Shown: positions 1-9,232, numbered from the stretch's first letter. The stretch is 64,000 bases of DNA from FEN-1279 sp964501535 (GCA_964501535.1 CAZCSV010000001.1:496001-560000); one strand, 5' to 3'. Program-made: numbers and translations. The notes: generated from the letters alone by a model not told the origin.

Positions 1-234
1 CCCCGCAAAATATATAACGAGAAATATTATTACAAAAGATATTAAATTTAATGTCTTTGTGTCTTTAATGAATTTATTCAGTACTAATGCAAAACCTGAA
101 TGGAATTTGGTCGCCAGTACTATACCTATGATAATGCTGATGAGTGCAAAAACACTCACCAGAAATCCTTTTCTGTATCCTAAAAATGCAAGTAAAAGGA
201 CAATTACTAATATTATTATATCGAGCGTATTCAA
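1..234 (-). CDS. CvpA family membrane protein (partial, runs off the left edge)
   Basis: The reverse strand from a TTG at 232-234 reads open to the window edge for 78 codons. The protein begins MNTLDIIILVIVLLLAFLGY, then R-K-G-F, then a second hydrophobic stretch. That is the N-terminal pattern of the CvpA/colicin V production family, an inner-membrane protein of about 160-180 residues. The TTG start is inferred because no ATG gives this N-terminus and a stop codon lies a short way upstream. It is the last gene seen of a minus-strand run: TPR protein, YqeY, CvpA. In many genomes mutS2 follows cvpA, but that would lie outside the window. The family is certain enough; the start is less so. Confidence 0.75.
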   Translation of the reverse strand, partial: MNTLDIIILVIVLLLAFLGYRKGFLVSVFALISIIIGIVLATKFHSGFALVLNKFIKDTKTLNLISFVIIFLVIYFAG

Positions 235-267
235 TATGTCACGGAAAAATTAATTATTAATTGGGAA

Positions 268-717
268 TTATGAGCCGAGTTTGCTTTTCACAATTTCCTG
301 TATAATCTTACCGTCTATTTTTCCCTTTAAAGTCTTCATCGAGGCAGACATTACTTTTCCGAAATCTTTCGCTGTTACATCCCCTGATTCCTTGATGACA
401 TTATTTATTACTTCTTCTGCTTCCTCTCTGGACAACGGTTTCGGAAGATATTCATTTATTATTTCCAGCTGTTTATTTTCTTTTTCTACAAGGTCAGACC
501 TGTTTCCCATTTCAAACATTTCAATTGCTTCTTTCCTCATTTTAACCTGCCTCATTAAAAGCTGAATCTCTTCATCCTCGTTCATTTCCCTCTGCATGCC
601 CGTCTTGTCCATCTTTATTATTTCCGCTCTTATACCGCGTAATGTCTCCATTCTGACTGCATCCTGACTTTTCATCGCAGCCTTTAAATCTTCGTTTATT
701 TTTTCTTTTAAGCTCAT
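268..717 (-). CDS. GatB/YqeY domain-containing protein
   Basis: This 149-residue protein matches the YqeY family along its full length. It starts MSLKEKINEDLKAAMKSQDA, continues with R-x-E-T-L-R and later has the E-x-E-I-I-x-x-Y-L-P-K-P-L block typical of the family. The family resembles the C-terminal tRNA-binding domain of the GatB subunit of Asp/Glu-tRNA amidotransferase and is thought to bind tRNA, but its cellular role is not settled. It lies 13 bases after the TPR gene and about 33 bases before cvpA on the same strand, so the three are probably co-transcribed. It is cytoplasmic, with no signal peptide. Confidence 0.9.
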   Translation of the reverse strand: MSLKEKINEDLKAAMKSQDAVRMETLRGIRAEIIKMDKTGMQREMNEDEEIQLLMRQVKMRKEAIEMFEMGNRSDLVEKENKQLEIINEYLPKPLSREEAEEVINNVIKESGDVTAKDFGKVMSASMKTLKGKIDGKIIQEIVKSKLGS

Positions 718-730
718 ATTTAATAAATTA

Positions 731-1408
731 TTATTCTCCGGTATCGTATCTGTTCAGTTGAGCTAAATACTTCGATTTCGGATACTCTTTTTTGAATTCT
801 TTTATTGTCTTCCTGAGGTTTTCATTATCGTTCGCTAATGAATAATTCTTGATTGCATAAAACATATATTCATCGTTGTTCGTTACCAGTTTACTGTGCT
901 TTGATGCCTTTAAATAATTTTCTGCCGCATTAGAGAAATCATTCTTTGCTTCGAATATGGAAGCCAATCCCGCATATGATGCGGCTTTGTATATGTCATT
1001 ACTGCCGGAATAATCTTTGTAATATTTCTCAGCATTATCGAAATCCCTTAATGAATAATAACAATTTGCCAGCATTATCTTTGCCAGCTCCCCGTTTTCA
1101 GAAGAACCGTAATTATCCACTATATATTGTAAGCCTCTCGACATACCCAGCGAATCCCCGTAAATTGCCTGCTGATATAAACCGCTCGTGTATATCATAT
1201 TTATTTTGGAAAGCTCTATTCCCGCAGTTTCGTTGCTTTTGGTTTTATGATTAAAATAGAAGAATATTAATGCTATTACAATAACTATACCTGTTGCAAT
1301 CATATACACCTTGTTTTTGTTCGCTTCGTAATATTCCAGTGATTTGTAATAAAAAGCAATCAGTTTATCATCATGCGTTTTACCAATGTTTTTCCCTAAT
1401 TTTGCCAT
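731..1408 (-). CDS. Membrane-anchored tetratricopeptide repeat protein
   Basis: The 225-residue product has a short basic N-terminus, one transmembrane segment at about residues 35-53, and then alpha-helical repeats. Several pairs follow the TPR pattern, with small residues at the turn and a Y-x-x-A-x-x-Y-x-x-x-L rhythm (for example A-E-K-Y-Y-K-D-Y and A-A-E-N-Y-L-K-A). The layout resembles YfgM-type ancillary proteins, in which a cytoplasmic N-terminus and one membrane anchor hold a TPR domain in the periplasm. That comparison is by topology only. It is the first gene of the minus-strand run that leads into yqeY and cvpA. Confidence 0.7.
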   Translation of the reverse strand: MAKLGKNIGKTHDDKLIAFYYKSLEYYEANKNKVYMIATGIVIVIALIFFYFNHKTKSNETAGIELSKINMIYTSGLYQQAIYGDSLGMSRGLQYIVDNYGSSENGELAKIMLANCYYSLRDFDNAEKYYKDYSGSNDIYKAASYAGLASIFEAKNDFSNAAENYLKASKHSKLVTNNDEYMFYAIKNYSLANDNENLRKTIKEFKKEYPKSKYLAQLNRYDTGE

Positions 1409-1740
1409 TTTATAATTTAATAATTTATTTTATTAAAGACTTTTAAATTATTAATTTAATCTTTTTAAATAAAGTCAAAATTTACTGTTTTTATAGGGAT
1501 TTTACGCAAAATAATGAAAATATTACAAAATTGGAATTTAATTTTATCTAGTTTTTAAGTATTTTATAAGATTAATCGAAGATTATTAATAAAGAAACTG
1601 TAAATATCATCGTTATTAGTTTAGTTATAATTCTGACTTTAATACTAATTACGGTAACAGTGCTGATTTTTATTAATACTTAAAGATTTATTTTGTTTTA
1701 TTTCAAAAATGTTTATTTAATAATTAAAAATATTTGAACA
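1409..1740. other. AT-rich divergent intergenic region
   Basis: These 332 bases separate the minus-strand TPR gene from the plus-strand aldolase gene, so promoters for both must lie here. The stretch is very AT-rich with many A and T tracts. I see no ORF, tRNA, strong hairpin or recognisable operator, and no convincing -33/-7 pair of the Bacteroidota type. Confidence 0.6.
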
Positions 1741-2805
1741 ATGTTAGAAAAAATTAAAGAACTTTTAGGAAAAGAAGACGAAAATTTGCTCACACACAAA
1801 TGTAAAACAATTCCTAAGGAAATACTACATCTGCCCGGACCGGATTTCGTTGACAGAGTCTGGAAAGATTCCGATAGAACCCCGAATGTATTAAGAAATA
1901 TGCAATCTATTTTCAATACAGGCCGTCTTGCAGGAACCGGTTACCTTTCAATTCTGCCTGTAGACCAGGGAATTGAACACTCCGCCGGCGCTTCATTTGC
2001 CCCTAATCCTGAATATTTTGACCCCGAAAATATTGTTAAACTCGCTGTAGAAGGCGGTTGCAATGCTGTAGCTTCTACTCTCGGGGTGCTCGGTGCGGTT
2101 TCCAGAAAATATGCTCATAAGATTCCTTTTGTGCTGAAAATTAACCATAACGAGATTCTCTCCTATCCTAATAAATATGACCAGATTTTATTCGCAAACA
2201 TAGACCAGGCTTTCGATATGGGTGCGGTAGCAGTCGGCGCTACAATTTATTTCGGCTCTGAAGAATCTTCAAGACAAATTCAGGAAGTATCAGATGCTTT
2301 TTCATATGCCCACGAACTTGGGCTTGTTACTATTTTATGGTGCTATCTGAGAAATTCAGCTTTCAACGTAAAAGGCGATAAGGATTATCACGTCTCCGCA
2401 GATTTAACGGGTCAGGCAAATCATCTGGGTGTTACCATAGAAGCCGATATTATTAAGCAAAAATTACCCGAAAATAACGGCGGATATAATGCTCTGAAAT
2501 TCGGAAAAACACATAAATATGTTTACGAAAAACTTACTACCGATAATCCTATCGACCTTACGAGATACCAGGTCGCTAATAATTATATGGGAAGAGCGGG
2601 ATTAATCAATTCCGGAGGTGCATCTACAGGAAAAGGTGATTCTGACCTCAAAGAAGCTGTCAAAACTGCCGTAATCAATAAAAGAGCCGGTGGTATGGGT
2701 CTGATTTCCGGAAGAAAAGCGTTTCAAAAACCAATGAAGGATGGTGTGATATTGCTTAATGCAATTCAGGATGTTTATCTGGAAAAATATATAGATATTG
2801 CTTAA
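1741..2805 (+). CDS. fbaB: Class I fructose-bisphosphate aldolase (DhnA/FbaB type)
   Basis: The 354-residue protein is the archaeal/bacterial DhnA-type class I aldolase, which splits fructose 1,6-bisphosphate into dihydroxyacetone phosphate and glyceraldehyde 3-phosphate through a lysine Schiff base. Visible family blocks are L-P-V-D-Q-G-I-E-H-S near residue 75, the glycine-rich segment before K-I-N-H-N-E near residue 138, the T-I-L-W-C-Y-L-R-N strand near 200, and G-G-A-S-T-G-K-G-D near 296. The length fits the longer FbaB form. I did not assign the Schiff-base lysine with certainty. It stands alone, with its own upstream region, and is probably the glycolytic/gluconeogenic aldolase of the cell. 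Confidence 0.9.
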   Translation: MLEKIKELLGKEDENLLTHKCKTIPKEILHLPGPDFVDRVWKDSDRTPNVLRNMQSIFNTGRLAGTGYLSILPVDQGIEHSAGASFAPNPEYFDPENIVKLAVEGGCNAVASTLGVLGAVSRKYAHKIPFVLKINHNEILSYPNKYDQILFANIDQAFDMGAVAVGATIYFGSEESSRQIQEVSDAFSYAHELGLVTILWCYLRNSAFNVKGDKDYHVSADLTGQANHLGVTIEADIIKQKLPENNGGYNALKFGKTHKYVYEKLTTDNPIDLTRYQVANNYMGRAGLINSGGASTGKGDSDLKEAVKTAVINKRAGGMGLISGRKAFQKPMKDGVILLNAIQDVYLEKYIDIA

Positions 2806-2867
2806 TAAATTAAAGATAATTATAATAAAAATAAAACAGTTAACATTATTTAATTAAATCAAATAAT

Positions 2868-2972
2868 ATGAATAAACCGAAAAAAGTTGCTTTGGCTAAA
2901 CACAGGAAAAAAAGAGTGAAAACTAAAGCAAAAGTTAAAGCTTCTAAGTCTCTTAAAAAGGTTAGTGTGTAA
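2868..2972 (+). CDS. Very small, highly basic protein (34 residues)
   Basis: ATG at 2868 opens a 34-codon frame ending in TAA at 2970-2972. The product starts MNKPKKVALAKHRKKRVKTK and is about 40 percent Lys plus Arg, with no acidic residues. The composition and length resemble small ribosome-associated proteins of the Bacteroidota, such as the AURKAIP1/COX24-like proteins, but I cannot match it to a named family. It is followed about 30 bases later by a strong hairpin terminator, which supports it being a real transcript end. It is 62 bases after the aldolase stop and may share that transcript. Confidence 0.6.
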   Translation: MNKPKKVALAKHRKKRVKTKAKVKASKSLKKVSV

Positions 2973-3003
2973 TTAAATTAAATTAAATAAAATTGTGTTG
3001 TCA

Positions 3004-3055
3004 AAATCGAAGAATTTCTTTTCAAAATTCTGAAATTCTTCGATTTGTTTTTTAA
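3004..3055 (+). terminator. Rho-independent terminator after the small basic gene
   Basis: A perfect 15-base inverted repeat (3004-3018 and 3032-3046) encloses a 13-base loop and is followed by a T-rich run at 3045-3053. It separates the aldolase/small-protein transcript from the EamA gene. Confidence 0.85.
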
Positions 3056-3095
3056 AGGTTAATAAAACCGTAAATTTTATTGATTTACAATATTA

Positions 3096-3998
3096 ATGAA
3101 AAAATTTGTTATCTTAGCATACCTTCTGTTTACAACATCATTTACTCCAATTGCGGCAAGGTTCATCGTAAATGAAATCTCCCCTCTTTCTTTGGCTTTT
3201 TTCAGATTTGGAATTGCCGACATTTTATTAATTATTATTTTCTTTATCAGGAAAAATAAGTTGAAAATCGATAAATCTGACATTCTGAGATTCCTTTTGC
3301 TCGGTGCTCTGGTTTTACCTGTAAACCAATTTTGCTTCCTTATAGGTGTCAGCCTTTCTACAGCTTCTCATTCTGGTGTAACTTATTCCTTGACGCCGTT
3401 ATTTGCATATCTTATTTCAATCAGAATTAAACACGAAAAATATTCTCATGGTAAACTTTTTTCGATACTTTTATCTATCGTCGGAATAATTGTGATTTTT
3501 TACGAAAACCTTCTGAATGCAAGTATGTCGACTTCTTTATACGGGGATATTTTATTGCTTTTCGCCGTACTTTCATGGGCATTGTATCTGACGCTCAGTA
3601 AGGATATGGTAGCAAAATATGGTGCTCTTAAGACATCGGCAATTTCGTTCACTACAGGTGTTATACTTTATATCCCTATCCTTATTTACGATTTACCTAA
3701 TCTTTCCTTGGATAACTTGAGTCTCTGGGGAGGTCTGTCTTTCTTTCATCTTACAATACTTGTTGCTTTCGGCAGCTACTTCGTTTTCACATGGTCGACC
3801 AAATATATTTCCATCAGTTCATTGACTACATCAATGAACTCTTCTCCATTAATTACCATAATTTTTTCGTGGATTTTATTAAATGAAAAATTATCTTATT
3901 TTTTCGCTATTGGAACAATAATTACCCTGGCAGGTGTATTTTTATCTCAAAGATATAATGACTTTAAACAAAATGATAATTTTGAAATAGCATCTTAA
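3096..3998 (+). CDS. EamA/DMT family transporter
   Basis: The 300-residue protein is hydrophobic throughout, with about ten predicted transmembrane segments in two homologous halves (about 1-135 and 145-290). This is the drug/metabolite transporter arrangement. Family features include the F-x-R-F-x-x-A motif in helix 2 (F-F-R-F-G-I-A near residue 35) and the S-x-x-x-x-P-L motif in the fourth helix. The substrate cannot be read from sequence: members export amino acids, metabolites or drugs. The CDF transporter gene follows 14 bases downstream, so the two are probably co-transcribed. Confidence 0.85.
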   Translation: MKKFVILAYLLFTTSFTPIAARFIVNEISPLSLAFFRFGIADILLIIIFFIRKNKLKIDKSDILRFLLLGALVLPVNQFCFLIGVSLSTASHSGVTYSLTPLFAYLISIRIKHEKYSHGKLFSILLSIVGIIVIFYENLLNASMSTSLYGDILLLFAVLSWALYLTLSKDMVAKYGALKTSAISFTTGVILYIPILIYDLPNLSLDNLSLWGGLSFFHLTILVAFGSYFVFTWSTKYISISSLTTSMNSSPLITIIFSWILLNEKLSYFFAIGTIITLAGVFLSQRYNDFKQNDNFEIAS

Positions 3999-4012
3999 GT
4001 AATGAATCTATT

Positions 4013-5407
4013 ATGGATGAAACGCTGAGAAATAAAAAGAAAATCAATATCGCCATCAGCTCGATGCTGGCTGCAATTTTTATAGTAGTTATGAAATTCC
4101 TGGCGGCATATTTCAGCGGCAGCTTGGGAGTATTGTCGGAATTGTTCCATTCATCTATAGATTTAATCGCAACGATTGCCACGATTATTTCCGTTAAATA
4201 TTCATCAAAACCTCCCGATGAAATGCATAATTATGGCCACGAAAAAATTGAAAGCTTTTCCGCTTTGTTTCAGGTCATAATTCTGGTTGGAATGTGTGCG
4301 TATTTGATTTATGAATCAATAGAAAGAATTATTAACCACGTTCCCGTTAATATAAGTATTTTTACTTTCTTCGTAATCATAATCTGTATATTAATAGATA
4401 TCTCGCGTTCACGTGCGTTAAAAAAAGTCGCTATAGAAACAAAATCACAGGCTCTCGAAGCAGATTCCCTGCATTTCACATCCGATATCTGGAGCTCAGT
4501 TGTCGTGTTAATCGGTATGGTATTTACTTATTTTAATCTGACACCTCTTGCAGACCCAGTTAGCGCTATCATAGTTTCTGTACTTATTGTTATTGCTACA
4601 TTCAGACTGACCAAAAAAGCCTTTGATGCTTTAATGGACAGGGTTCCTTCGGGTCTCCGCGAAAAAATCTCAAAAGAAGTCAGCACCATGGAAGGTGTCG
4701 AAGGAGTTAAAAAAATCAGAATTAGAAGTTCAGGTTCAAAAATATTCATAGACATGGTGATACTAATCGCAAGAACAAAACTCTTTTCACAAACACACGA
4801 AATTATGGATTCTGTCGAAAGAAAAATAAAGGAAATTGCTCCGGATTCCGATATTGTTATTCACTCTGAACCTACTGTCACACAAAATGAAACTATTAAC
4901 GATAAAATCAGACTGATTGTGAACCACGAAGGCTTTAAATGCCACGATATCTTCTCTCATAAAATTGATAAAGAGATTTATTCAGAATTGCACGTCGAAA
5001 TAGATGATACCAACGATTTGGACTTCGCACATAAAAAAATCTCTGCGCTCGAAGAAAAAATCAAAAATGAAATACCTCTAATTTCGAAAATAAAGATTCA
5101 TCTTGACGAACCAAGTGAACTGCTTTTCGATACAACAGATGTTACATCGAAATCTAACGAACTTATAAGAAACATCGAAAATATTTTAAAGGATAAAAAT
5201 TACATCAAAAAATATTACGACATAAAAGTAGTAAATTCGAACGATAAGCTGAGAATATCTTTGAACTGCGAATTCGATAAAAATTTTACTTTCGAAGAGG
5301 TTCACGAAAAAGTAACCATACTCGAAAGTAAAATCTATCTTCATATTAAGGAACTGTACCCGAATCTGTCGAACGTTATTATACACGCTGAACCAACAAA
5401 TTTGTAA
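4013..5407 (+). CDS. Cation diffusion facilitator transporter with three tandem C-terminal domains
   Basis: The first 205 residues form the six-helix CDF membrane domain that exports divalent metals (Zn, Fe, Mn, Co, Cd) in exchange for protons. Metal-site residues are visible in helix 2 (F-H-S-S-I-D) and helix 5 (S-L-H-F-T-S-D), along with the cytoplasmic H-N-Y-G-H-E-K-I-E loop. The usual family length is about 300 residues, with one ferredoxin-like cytoplasmic domain. This protein has 464 residues, because that domain appears three times: about 213-295 (ending I-V-I-H-S-E-P-T), 299-375 (ending I-K-I-H-L-D-E-P-S) and 377-464 (ending V-I-I-H-A-E-P-T-N). The metal specificity is not readable. 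It sits 14 bases after the EamA gene and 15 before the oxidoreductase. Confidence 0.9.
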   Translation: MDETLRNKKKINIAISSMLAAIFIVVMKFLAAYFSGSLGVLSELFHSSIDLIATIATIISVKYSSKPPDEMHNYGHEKIESFSALFQVIILVGMCAYLIYESIERIINHVPVNISIFTFFVIIICILIDISRSRALKKVAIETKSQALEADSLHFTSDIWSSVVVLIGMVFTYFNLTPLADPVSAIIVSVLIVIATFRLTKKAFDALMDRVPSGLREKISKEVSTMEGVEGVKKIRIRSSGSKIFIDMVILIARTKLFSQTHEIMDSVERKIKEIAPDSDIVIHSEPTVTQNETINDKIRLIVNHEGFKCHDIFSHKIDKEIYSELHVEIDDTNDLDFAHKKISALEEKIKNEIPLISKIKIHLDEPSELLFDTTDVTSKSNELIRNIENILKDKNYIKKYYDIKVVNSNDKLRISLNCEFDKNFTFEEVHEKVTILESKIYLHIKELYPNLSNVIIHAEPTNL

Positions 5408-5422
5408 TTAATTTTAACAGAA

Positions 5423-6418
5423 ATGGAAAAAATAAAAGTAGGAATAATCGGTTGCGGGCACCTCGGCATAATGCACCTGAAAAATATCATGGAGCTTGAG
5501 AGAGAAAGAAATGATATCGAGCTTAAAGGAATTTATGACATTAATATCGGCAAAAGTAAAATTATCGCAACAGAAAATAATACAAAATATTATTTTACAC
5601 TTGACGATATAATTGGCGATATAAATGCGGCTTTAATCGTCTCCCCTACATCTACTCATTTCGATATTGCCTTAAAAACAATATCTAAGAATATCCATAC
5701 ATTCATCGAAAAACCTGTAACAGACAAGCTCGAAAACGCTTATCTGCTCAGGGCAGACAGAGACGGACATGGTAAAATCGTTGTTCAGATAGGTCATATT
5801 GAAAGATTTAATCCTGCTCTTCTGTCGGTAGAGAAATATAATCTAAAGCCCCTGTTCATTGAATCTCACAGATTATCTCAGTATAATCCAAGAGGAACTG
5901 ACGTTTCCGTTATACAGGATTTAATGATTCATGATATTGACATAATTCTTAGTCTGGTTAAATCAAGAGTTAGACAGATTGACGCAAACGGGGTGGCAAT
6001 TATGACCGATAAATTTGATATCGCCAACGCTCGGCTCCAATTTGAAAATGGATGCGTTGCAAATATTACCGCATCAAGAATCTCCCAAAAAAAAATGAGA
6101 AAAATGAGAATTTTCCAGAACGACGCTTACATTTCAATAGATTTTTCCGATAATAAATCCGAAGTTTTCAGGCTCGATGAAACGAAAAAATCCGGAACAA
6201 TTATCGGAAGTATCGAGAAAAAAGGTAAAACTGTTAATATCATATATGATAAACCAAAAACCTTGAAAATCAATGCGATGAAATATGAAGAAAATTCGTT
6301 TTTCGATTGTATAAAAAATAATACGACTCCTGTTGTATCCCTTGATGACGGTATACAGGCGCTCGAAGTTGCGACCGAAATAATTCAGAAAATTAATGAA
6401 AACAATATCGCATTCTGA
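5423..6418 (+). CDS. Gfo/Idh/MocA family oxidoreductase
   Basis: The protein opens with a Rossmann fold, V-G-I-I-G-C-G-H-L-G, that binds NAD(P). It then has S-P-T-S-T-H near residue 77 and the family's E-K-P motif (F-I-E-K-P-V-T near 96), whose lysine takes part in catalysis. Length is 331 residues, as usual. Members act on sugars, sugar nucleotides or inositols; the substrate here is unknown. The D-L-M-I-H-D-I-D-I-I segment near residue 172 is the second conserved block. Its stop codon directly abuts the next start (TGA then ATG), so it is translationally linked to the tRNA nucleotidyltransferase gene, an odd pairing. Confidence 0.85.
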   Translation: MEKIKVGIIGCGHLGIMHLKNIMELERERNDIELKGIYDINIGKSKIIATENNTKYYFTLDDIIGDINAALIVSPTSTHFDIALKTISKNIHTFIEKPVTDKLENAYLLRADRDGHGKIVVQIGHIERFNPALLSVEKYNLKPLFIESHRLSQYNPRGTDVSVIQDLMIHDIDIILSLVKSRVRQIDANGVAIMTDKFDIANARLQFENGCVANITASRISQKKMRKMRIFQNDAYISIDFSDNKSEVFRLDETKKSGTIIGSIEKKGKTVNIIYDKPKTLKINAMKYEENSFFDCIKNNTTPVVSLDDGIQALEVATEIIQKINENNIAF

Positions 6419-7816
6419 ATGATGATAAAAATTAAATATGATGAAATTAAAGAGATATCCAGTCTTACAGAAAAGCTGAATGCCGAAGCGTATTTAGTCG
6501 GCGGATATGTGAGGGATACTATACTCGGCATAGACTGTACCGATTTGGATATTATGGTTATCGGCGATGCAATTACCTTCGCCAATAAAGTTGCCAGGAA
6601 ATTTAAAACTGAACTTTCAGCAATTTATAAAAATTTCGGAACAGCTCTTCTTAATATCAACAACCTGAAAATCGAATTTGCATCGGCACGTAAGGAAAGT
6701 TATAACAGGAATTCGCGTAAACCGGTAGTCGTCCTCTCGAATTTAAAAGAAGATTTATCGAGACGGGATTTCACAATAAATGCCCTTGCCGTTCCGCTTA
6801 AAGGAAAATCGAAAGTAATTGATTTGTTTGACGGACTAAAGGATTTAAAAAACGGAATAATAAAAACACCTCTTGACCCGGAAAAAACTTTCGACGACGA
6901 CCCGCTTAGAATGCTGCGAGCCATACGTTTTGCCTCTCGATTTAATTTTTCAATCGAAGAAAATACTCTCGGAGCAATTGCTAAATTTAGAAACAGGCTC
7001 AAAGATAATATCGTTTCGCAGGAAAGAATTACGAATGAATTTCTTCAAATACTTGAATCGGATGTCCCGTCAGTCGGAATGAATCTGCTTTTCTTAACCG
7101 GCCTTTTGGAAATCGTTTTCCCCGAAATATCTAAAATGGCAGGAGTTGACCAGCGTAAAGATTATCACCATAAGGATGTTTTTAATCACACACTGGAAGT
7201 CCTTGATAACACAGCCAGAAAAACCGATAATCTCTGGCTCAGATTCTCAGCTCTCGTTCACGATATCGCTAAGCCATCTACCAAGAGATTCGTTGAAGGA
7301 ATAGGTTGGACATTCCACGGACACGAGGAACTCGGAGCAAGAATGATGAAAAAAATATTCGAGAGAATGAGATTGCCTATGACCCATCTCGAATATGTCC
7401 GGAAACTCATAAGACTTCATTTAAGACCAATTCCACTCGCGAGTGATGATGTAACCGACTCTGCCATCCGGCGACTCGCCGCCGAAGCAGGTGAAGACCT
7501 CGAAGACTTGCTGATACTCTGCAGAGCCGACATCACTTCTAAAAATCCGGTCAAAATGAAAAAGTTTATGAACAATTATGAGAAAATCGAGAAGAAAATC
7601 GTTGAAGTACAGGAAAAAGATAAATTAAGAAATTTCCAATCTCCGGTAAGAGGTGAAGAAATTATGCAGATTTGTAACCTTACCCCATCAAGGTCCGTCG
7701 GAATAATCAAAAAGGCAATCGAAGACGCAATACTCGATGGAATTATTCCTAATGAATATGAAGCAGCAAAGGAATATTTGTTTAAAATAAAAGACAAATT
7801 ATTAAAATCCGGATAA
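6419..7816 (+). CDS. CCA tRNA nucleotidyltransferase / poly(A) polymerase family with HD domain
   Basis: The class II nucleotidyltransferase head is clear: L-V-G-G-Y-V-R-D near residue 26, the metal-binding D-L-D-I-M near 41, R-R-D-F-T-I-N-A near 117 and D-P-L-R-M-L-R-A-I-R-F-A near 160. A C-terminal HD domain follows, with H-D-I-A-K-P near 280. This architecture adds or repairs the CCA end of tRNA. Members with an HD domain may also be A-adding or CC-adding enzymes in lineages with split activities, so the exact specificity is open. The tRNA-Thr in this window does not encode CCA, which is consistent with a need for such an enzyme. It starts on the base after the upstream stop codon. Confidence 0.9.
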   Translation: MMIKIKYDEIKEISSLTEKLNAEAYLVGGYVRDTILGIDCTDLDIMVIGDAITFANKVARKFKTELSAIYKNFGTALLNINNLKIEFASARKESYNRNSRKPVVVLSNLKEDLSRRDFTINALAVPLKGKSKVIDLFDGLKDLKNGIIKTPLDPEKTFDDDPLRMLRAIRFASRFNFSIEENTLGAIAKFRNRLKDNIVSQERITNEFLQILESDVPSVGMNLLFLTGLLEIVFPEISKMAGVDQRKDYHHKDVFNHTLEVLDNTARKTDNLWLRFSALVHDIAKPSTKRFVEGIGWTFHGHEELGARMMKKIFERMRLPMTHLEYVRKLIRLHLRPIPLASDDVTDSAIRRLAAEAGEDLEDLLILCRADITSKNPVKMKKFMNNYEKIEKKIVEVQEKDKLRNFQSPVRGEEIMQICNLTPSRSVGIIKKAIEDAILDGIIPNEYEAAKEYLFKIKDKLLKSG

Positions 7817-7852
7817 TTATTTTGTTGTTGAAATGCCTTAATCCTTCATATT

Positions 7853-9232
7853 TCAGATTTTTTTCTTATATGTTACTTTTTTCGGATTTGTAAACTGCTT
7901 TAATCCGTCTACACCCCCGTGAAATCCGAAACCGCTCTCTTTTATTCCTATCCATGGAGTTCCTGATACGCCGCCTACGCCTCCGTTTATCCCTATCATT
8001 CCCGTCTCAATTTTTGAGGCTATTTCCATTGCACGTTTGTGATTCTTCGTCCAGATTGTCGCTCCAAGACCGAACCTCGACTTGTTTGCTTTTTCAATTG
8101 CTTCATTTGCATTTCTTACCCTTTGAATCGAAACTACCGGTCCGAATGTTTCTTCTGTCATTATATTATGCTTCTCGCTTGCATCAACTATTAATGTTGG
8201 CTCTATGAAATATCCGTTGCTTTCAACTTTATTCCCGCCATACAATATCCTCGCACCTTTCCTTCTGGCTTCATCAACCTGATTCAATACCTCGCTCCTT
8301 TGTGCTTCGTTCGCCATAGGTCCTATATCTACATTGTCATAAACATTTCCGACCTTTATCTTTTTAATCTTCTCAAGTACCAATTTTTCGAACTTCCCGG
8401 CAATCTTATCCTCTACATATATTCTTTCAATTGATGTGCATATTTGCCCGCAGTTCCTTATCGATGCAGAAACCGCAAACTCAGCCGCAGATGATAAATC
8501 GGCGTCTTTTAAAACAAGCATAGGGTCCTTACCGCCAAGCTCCAGAATTAACCTGTTGAGCCTATTCGAACACTCCGACATTACCTTCTTACCAACTTCC
8601 CTCGACCCTACAAACGTGACCATGTCGATATCCGATTGCAGTAATATCTCCCCGACTTCCTCAGCTCCCTGAATAATATTGATTACACCTTTTGATAAAT
8701 GCTTGTTAAAAATCTCGAAAATTATCTTCCCCGTCAATGGTGAATATTCAGACGGTTTAAAAACCACACTGTTCCCGGTAAGCAAAGCCTGAACTATCAG
8801 TGATATCGGAATCTCGAACGGGAAATTCCATGGCGTTATTACTGCAACGACTCCTATCGGTACTCTGTATACTTCCGTTATGAGTGATTTCGACTTATAA
8901 ATTTCTTTCCTAAAAATCTTTTCTGATAATTTTATGTTCGTATTTATTGATTCGAGTGCAGATAGCATTTCTCTTTGAGAGCTCTTGTAAATCTTCCCCA
9001 TTTCGGAAGATATTGTATCCGCAATTTTCTTTTTCTCTTTTAGCAAATCTTTTTCGATTTTTCTGATAATTTTTACTCGGTTTTTTAATGAAAGCTCACT
9101 CCATGTCTTGTATGCTTTCCTTGCAAGCTTTACATTTGAAGCCACTTCCCCCGGGGATGAAATTTTTATTTTTTCTATTACTTCCCCGGTGGATGGATTA
9201 TGGTCATTAATGAATTTCTGTTTCAGCATCAT
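7853..9232 (-). CDS. NAD(P)-dependent aldehyde dehydrogenase
   Basis: The 459-residue protein has the full ALDH set. P-W-N-F-P lies near residue 136, F-x-G-S-x-x-V-G-K near 210, the general base in L-E-L-G-G-K-D-P near 232, the catalytic cysteine in C-G-Q-I-C-T near 264, and E-x-F-G-P-V near 362. The closest recognised subgroup is the succinate-semialdehyde dehydrogenase-like class, judging from length and the N-terminal N-P-x-T-G-E, but the substrate is not certain. The gene faces the nucleotidyltransferase gene convergently across about 36 bases. It follows the epimerase gene by 21 bases on the same strand, so the two are likely co-transcribed. Confidence 0.9.
   Translation of the reverse strand: MMLKQKFINDHNPSTGEVIEKIKISSPGEVASNVKLARKAYKTWSELSLKNRVKIIRKIEKDLLKEKKKIADTISSEMGKIYKSSQREMLSALESINTNIKLSEKIFRKEIYKSKSLITEVYRVPIGVVAVITPWNFPFEIPISLIVQALLTGNSVVFKPSEYSPLTGKIIFEIFNKHLSKGVINIIQGAEEVGEILLQSDIDMVTFVGSREVGKKVMSECSNRLNRLILELGGKDPMLVLKDADLSSAAEFAVSASIRNCGQICTSIERIYVEDKIAGKFEKLVLEKIKKIKVGNVYDNVDIGPMANEAQRSEVLNQVDEARRKGARILYGGNKVESNGYFIEPTLIVDASEKHNIMTEETFGPVVSIQRVRNANEAIEKANKSRFGLGATIWTKNHKRAMEIASKIETGMIGINGGVGGVSGTPWIGIKESGFGFHGGVDGLKQFTNPKKVTYKKKI

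Noticed and set aside
281..565. Plus-strand open frame opposite YqeY
   Set aside because: It is the antisense shadow of a conserved gene. Its residues are composed of the reverse-strand codons and it has no family match.
1409..1740. A small RNA or riboswitch before the aldolase gene
   Set aside because: The region is AT-rich with no stable stem that I can see, and no aptamer-like conserved core.
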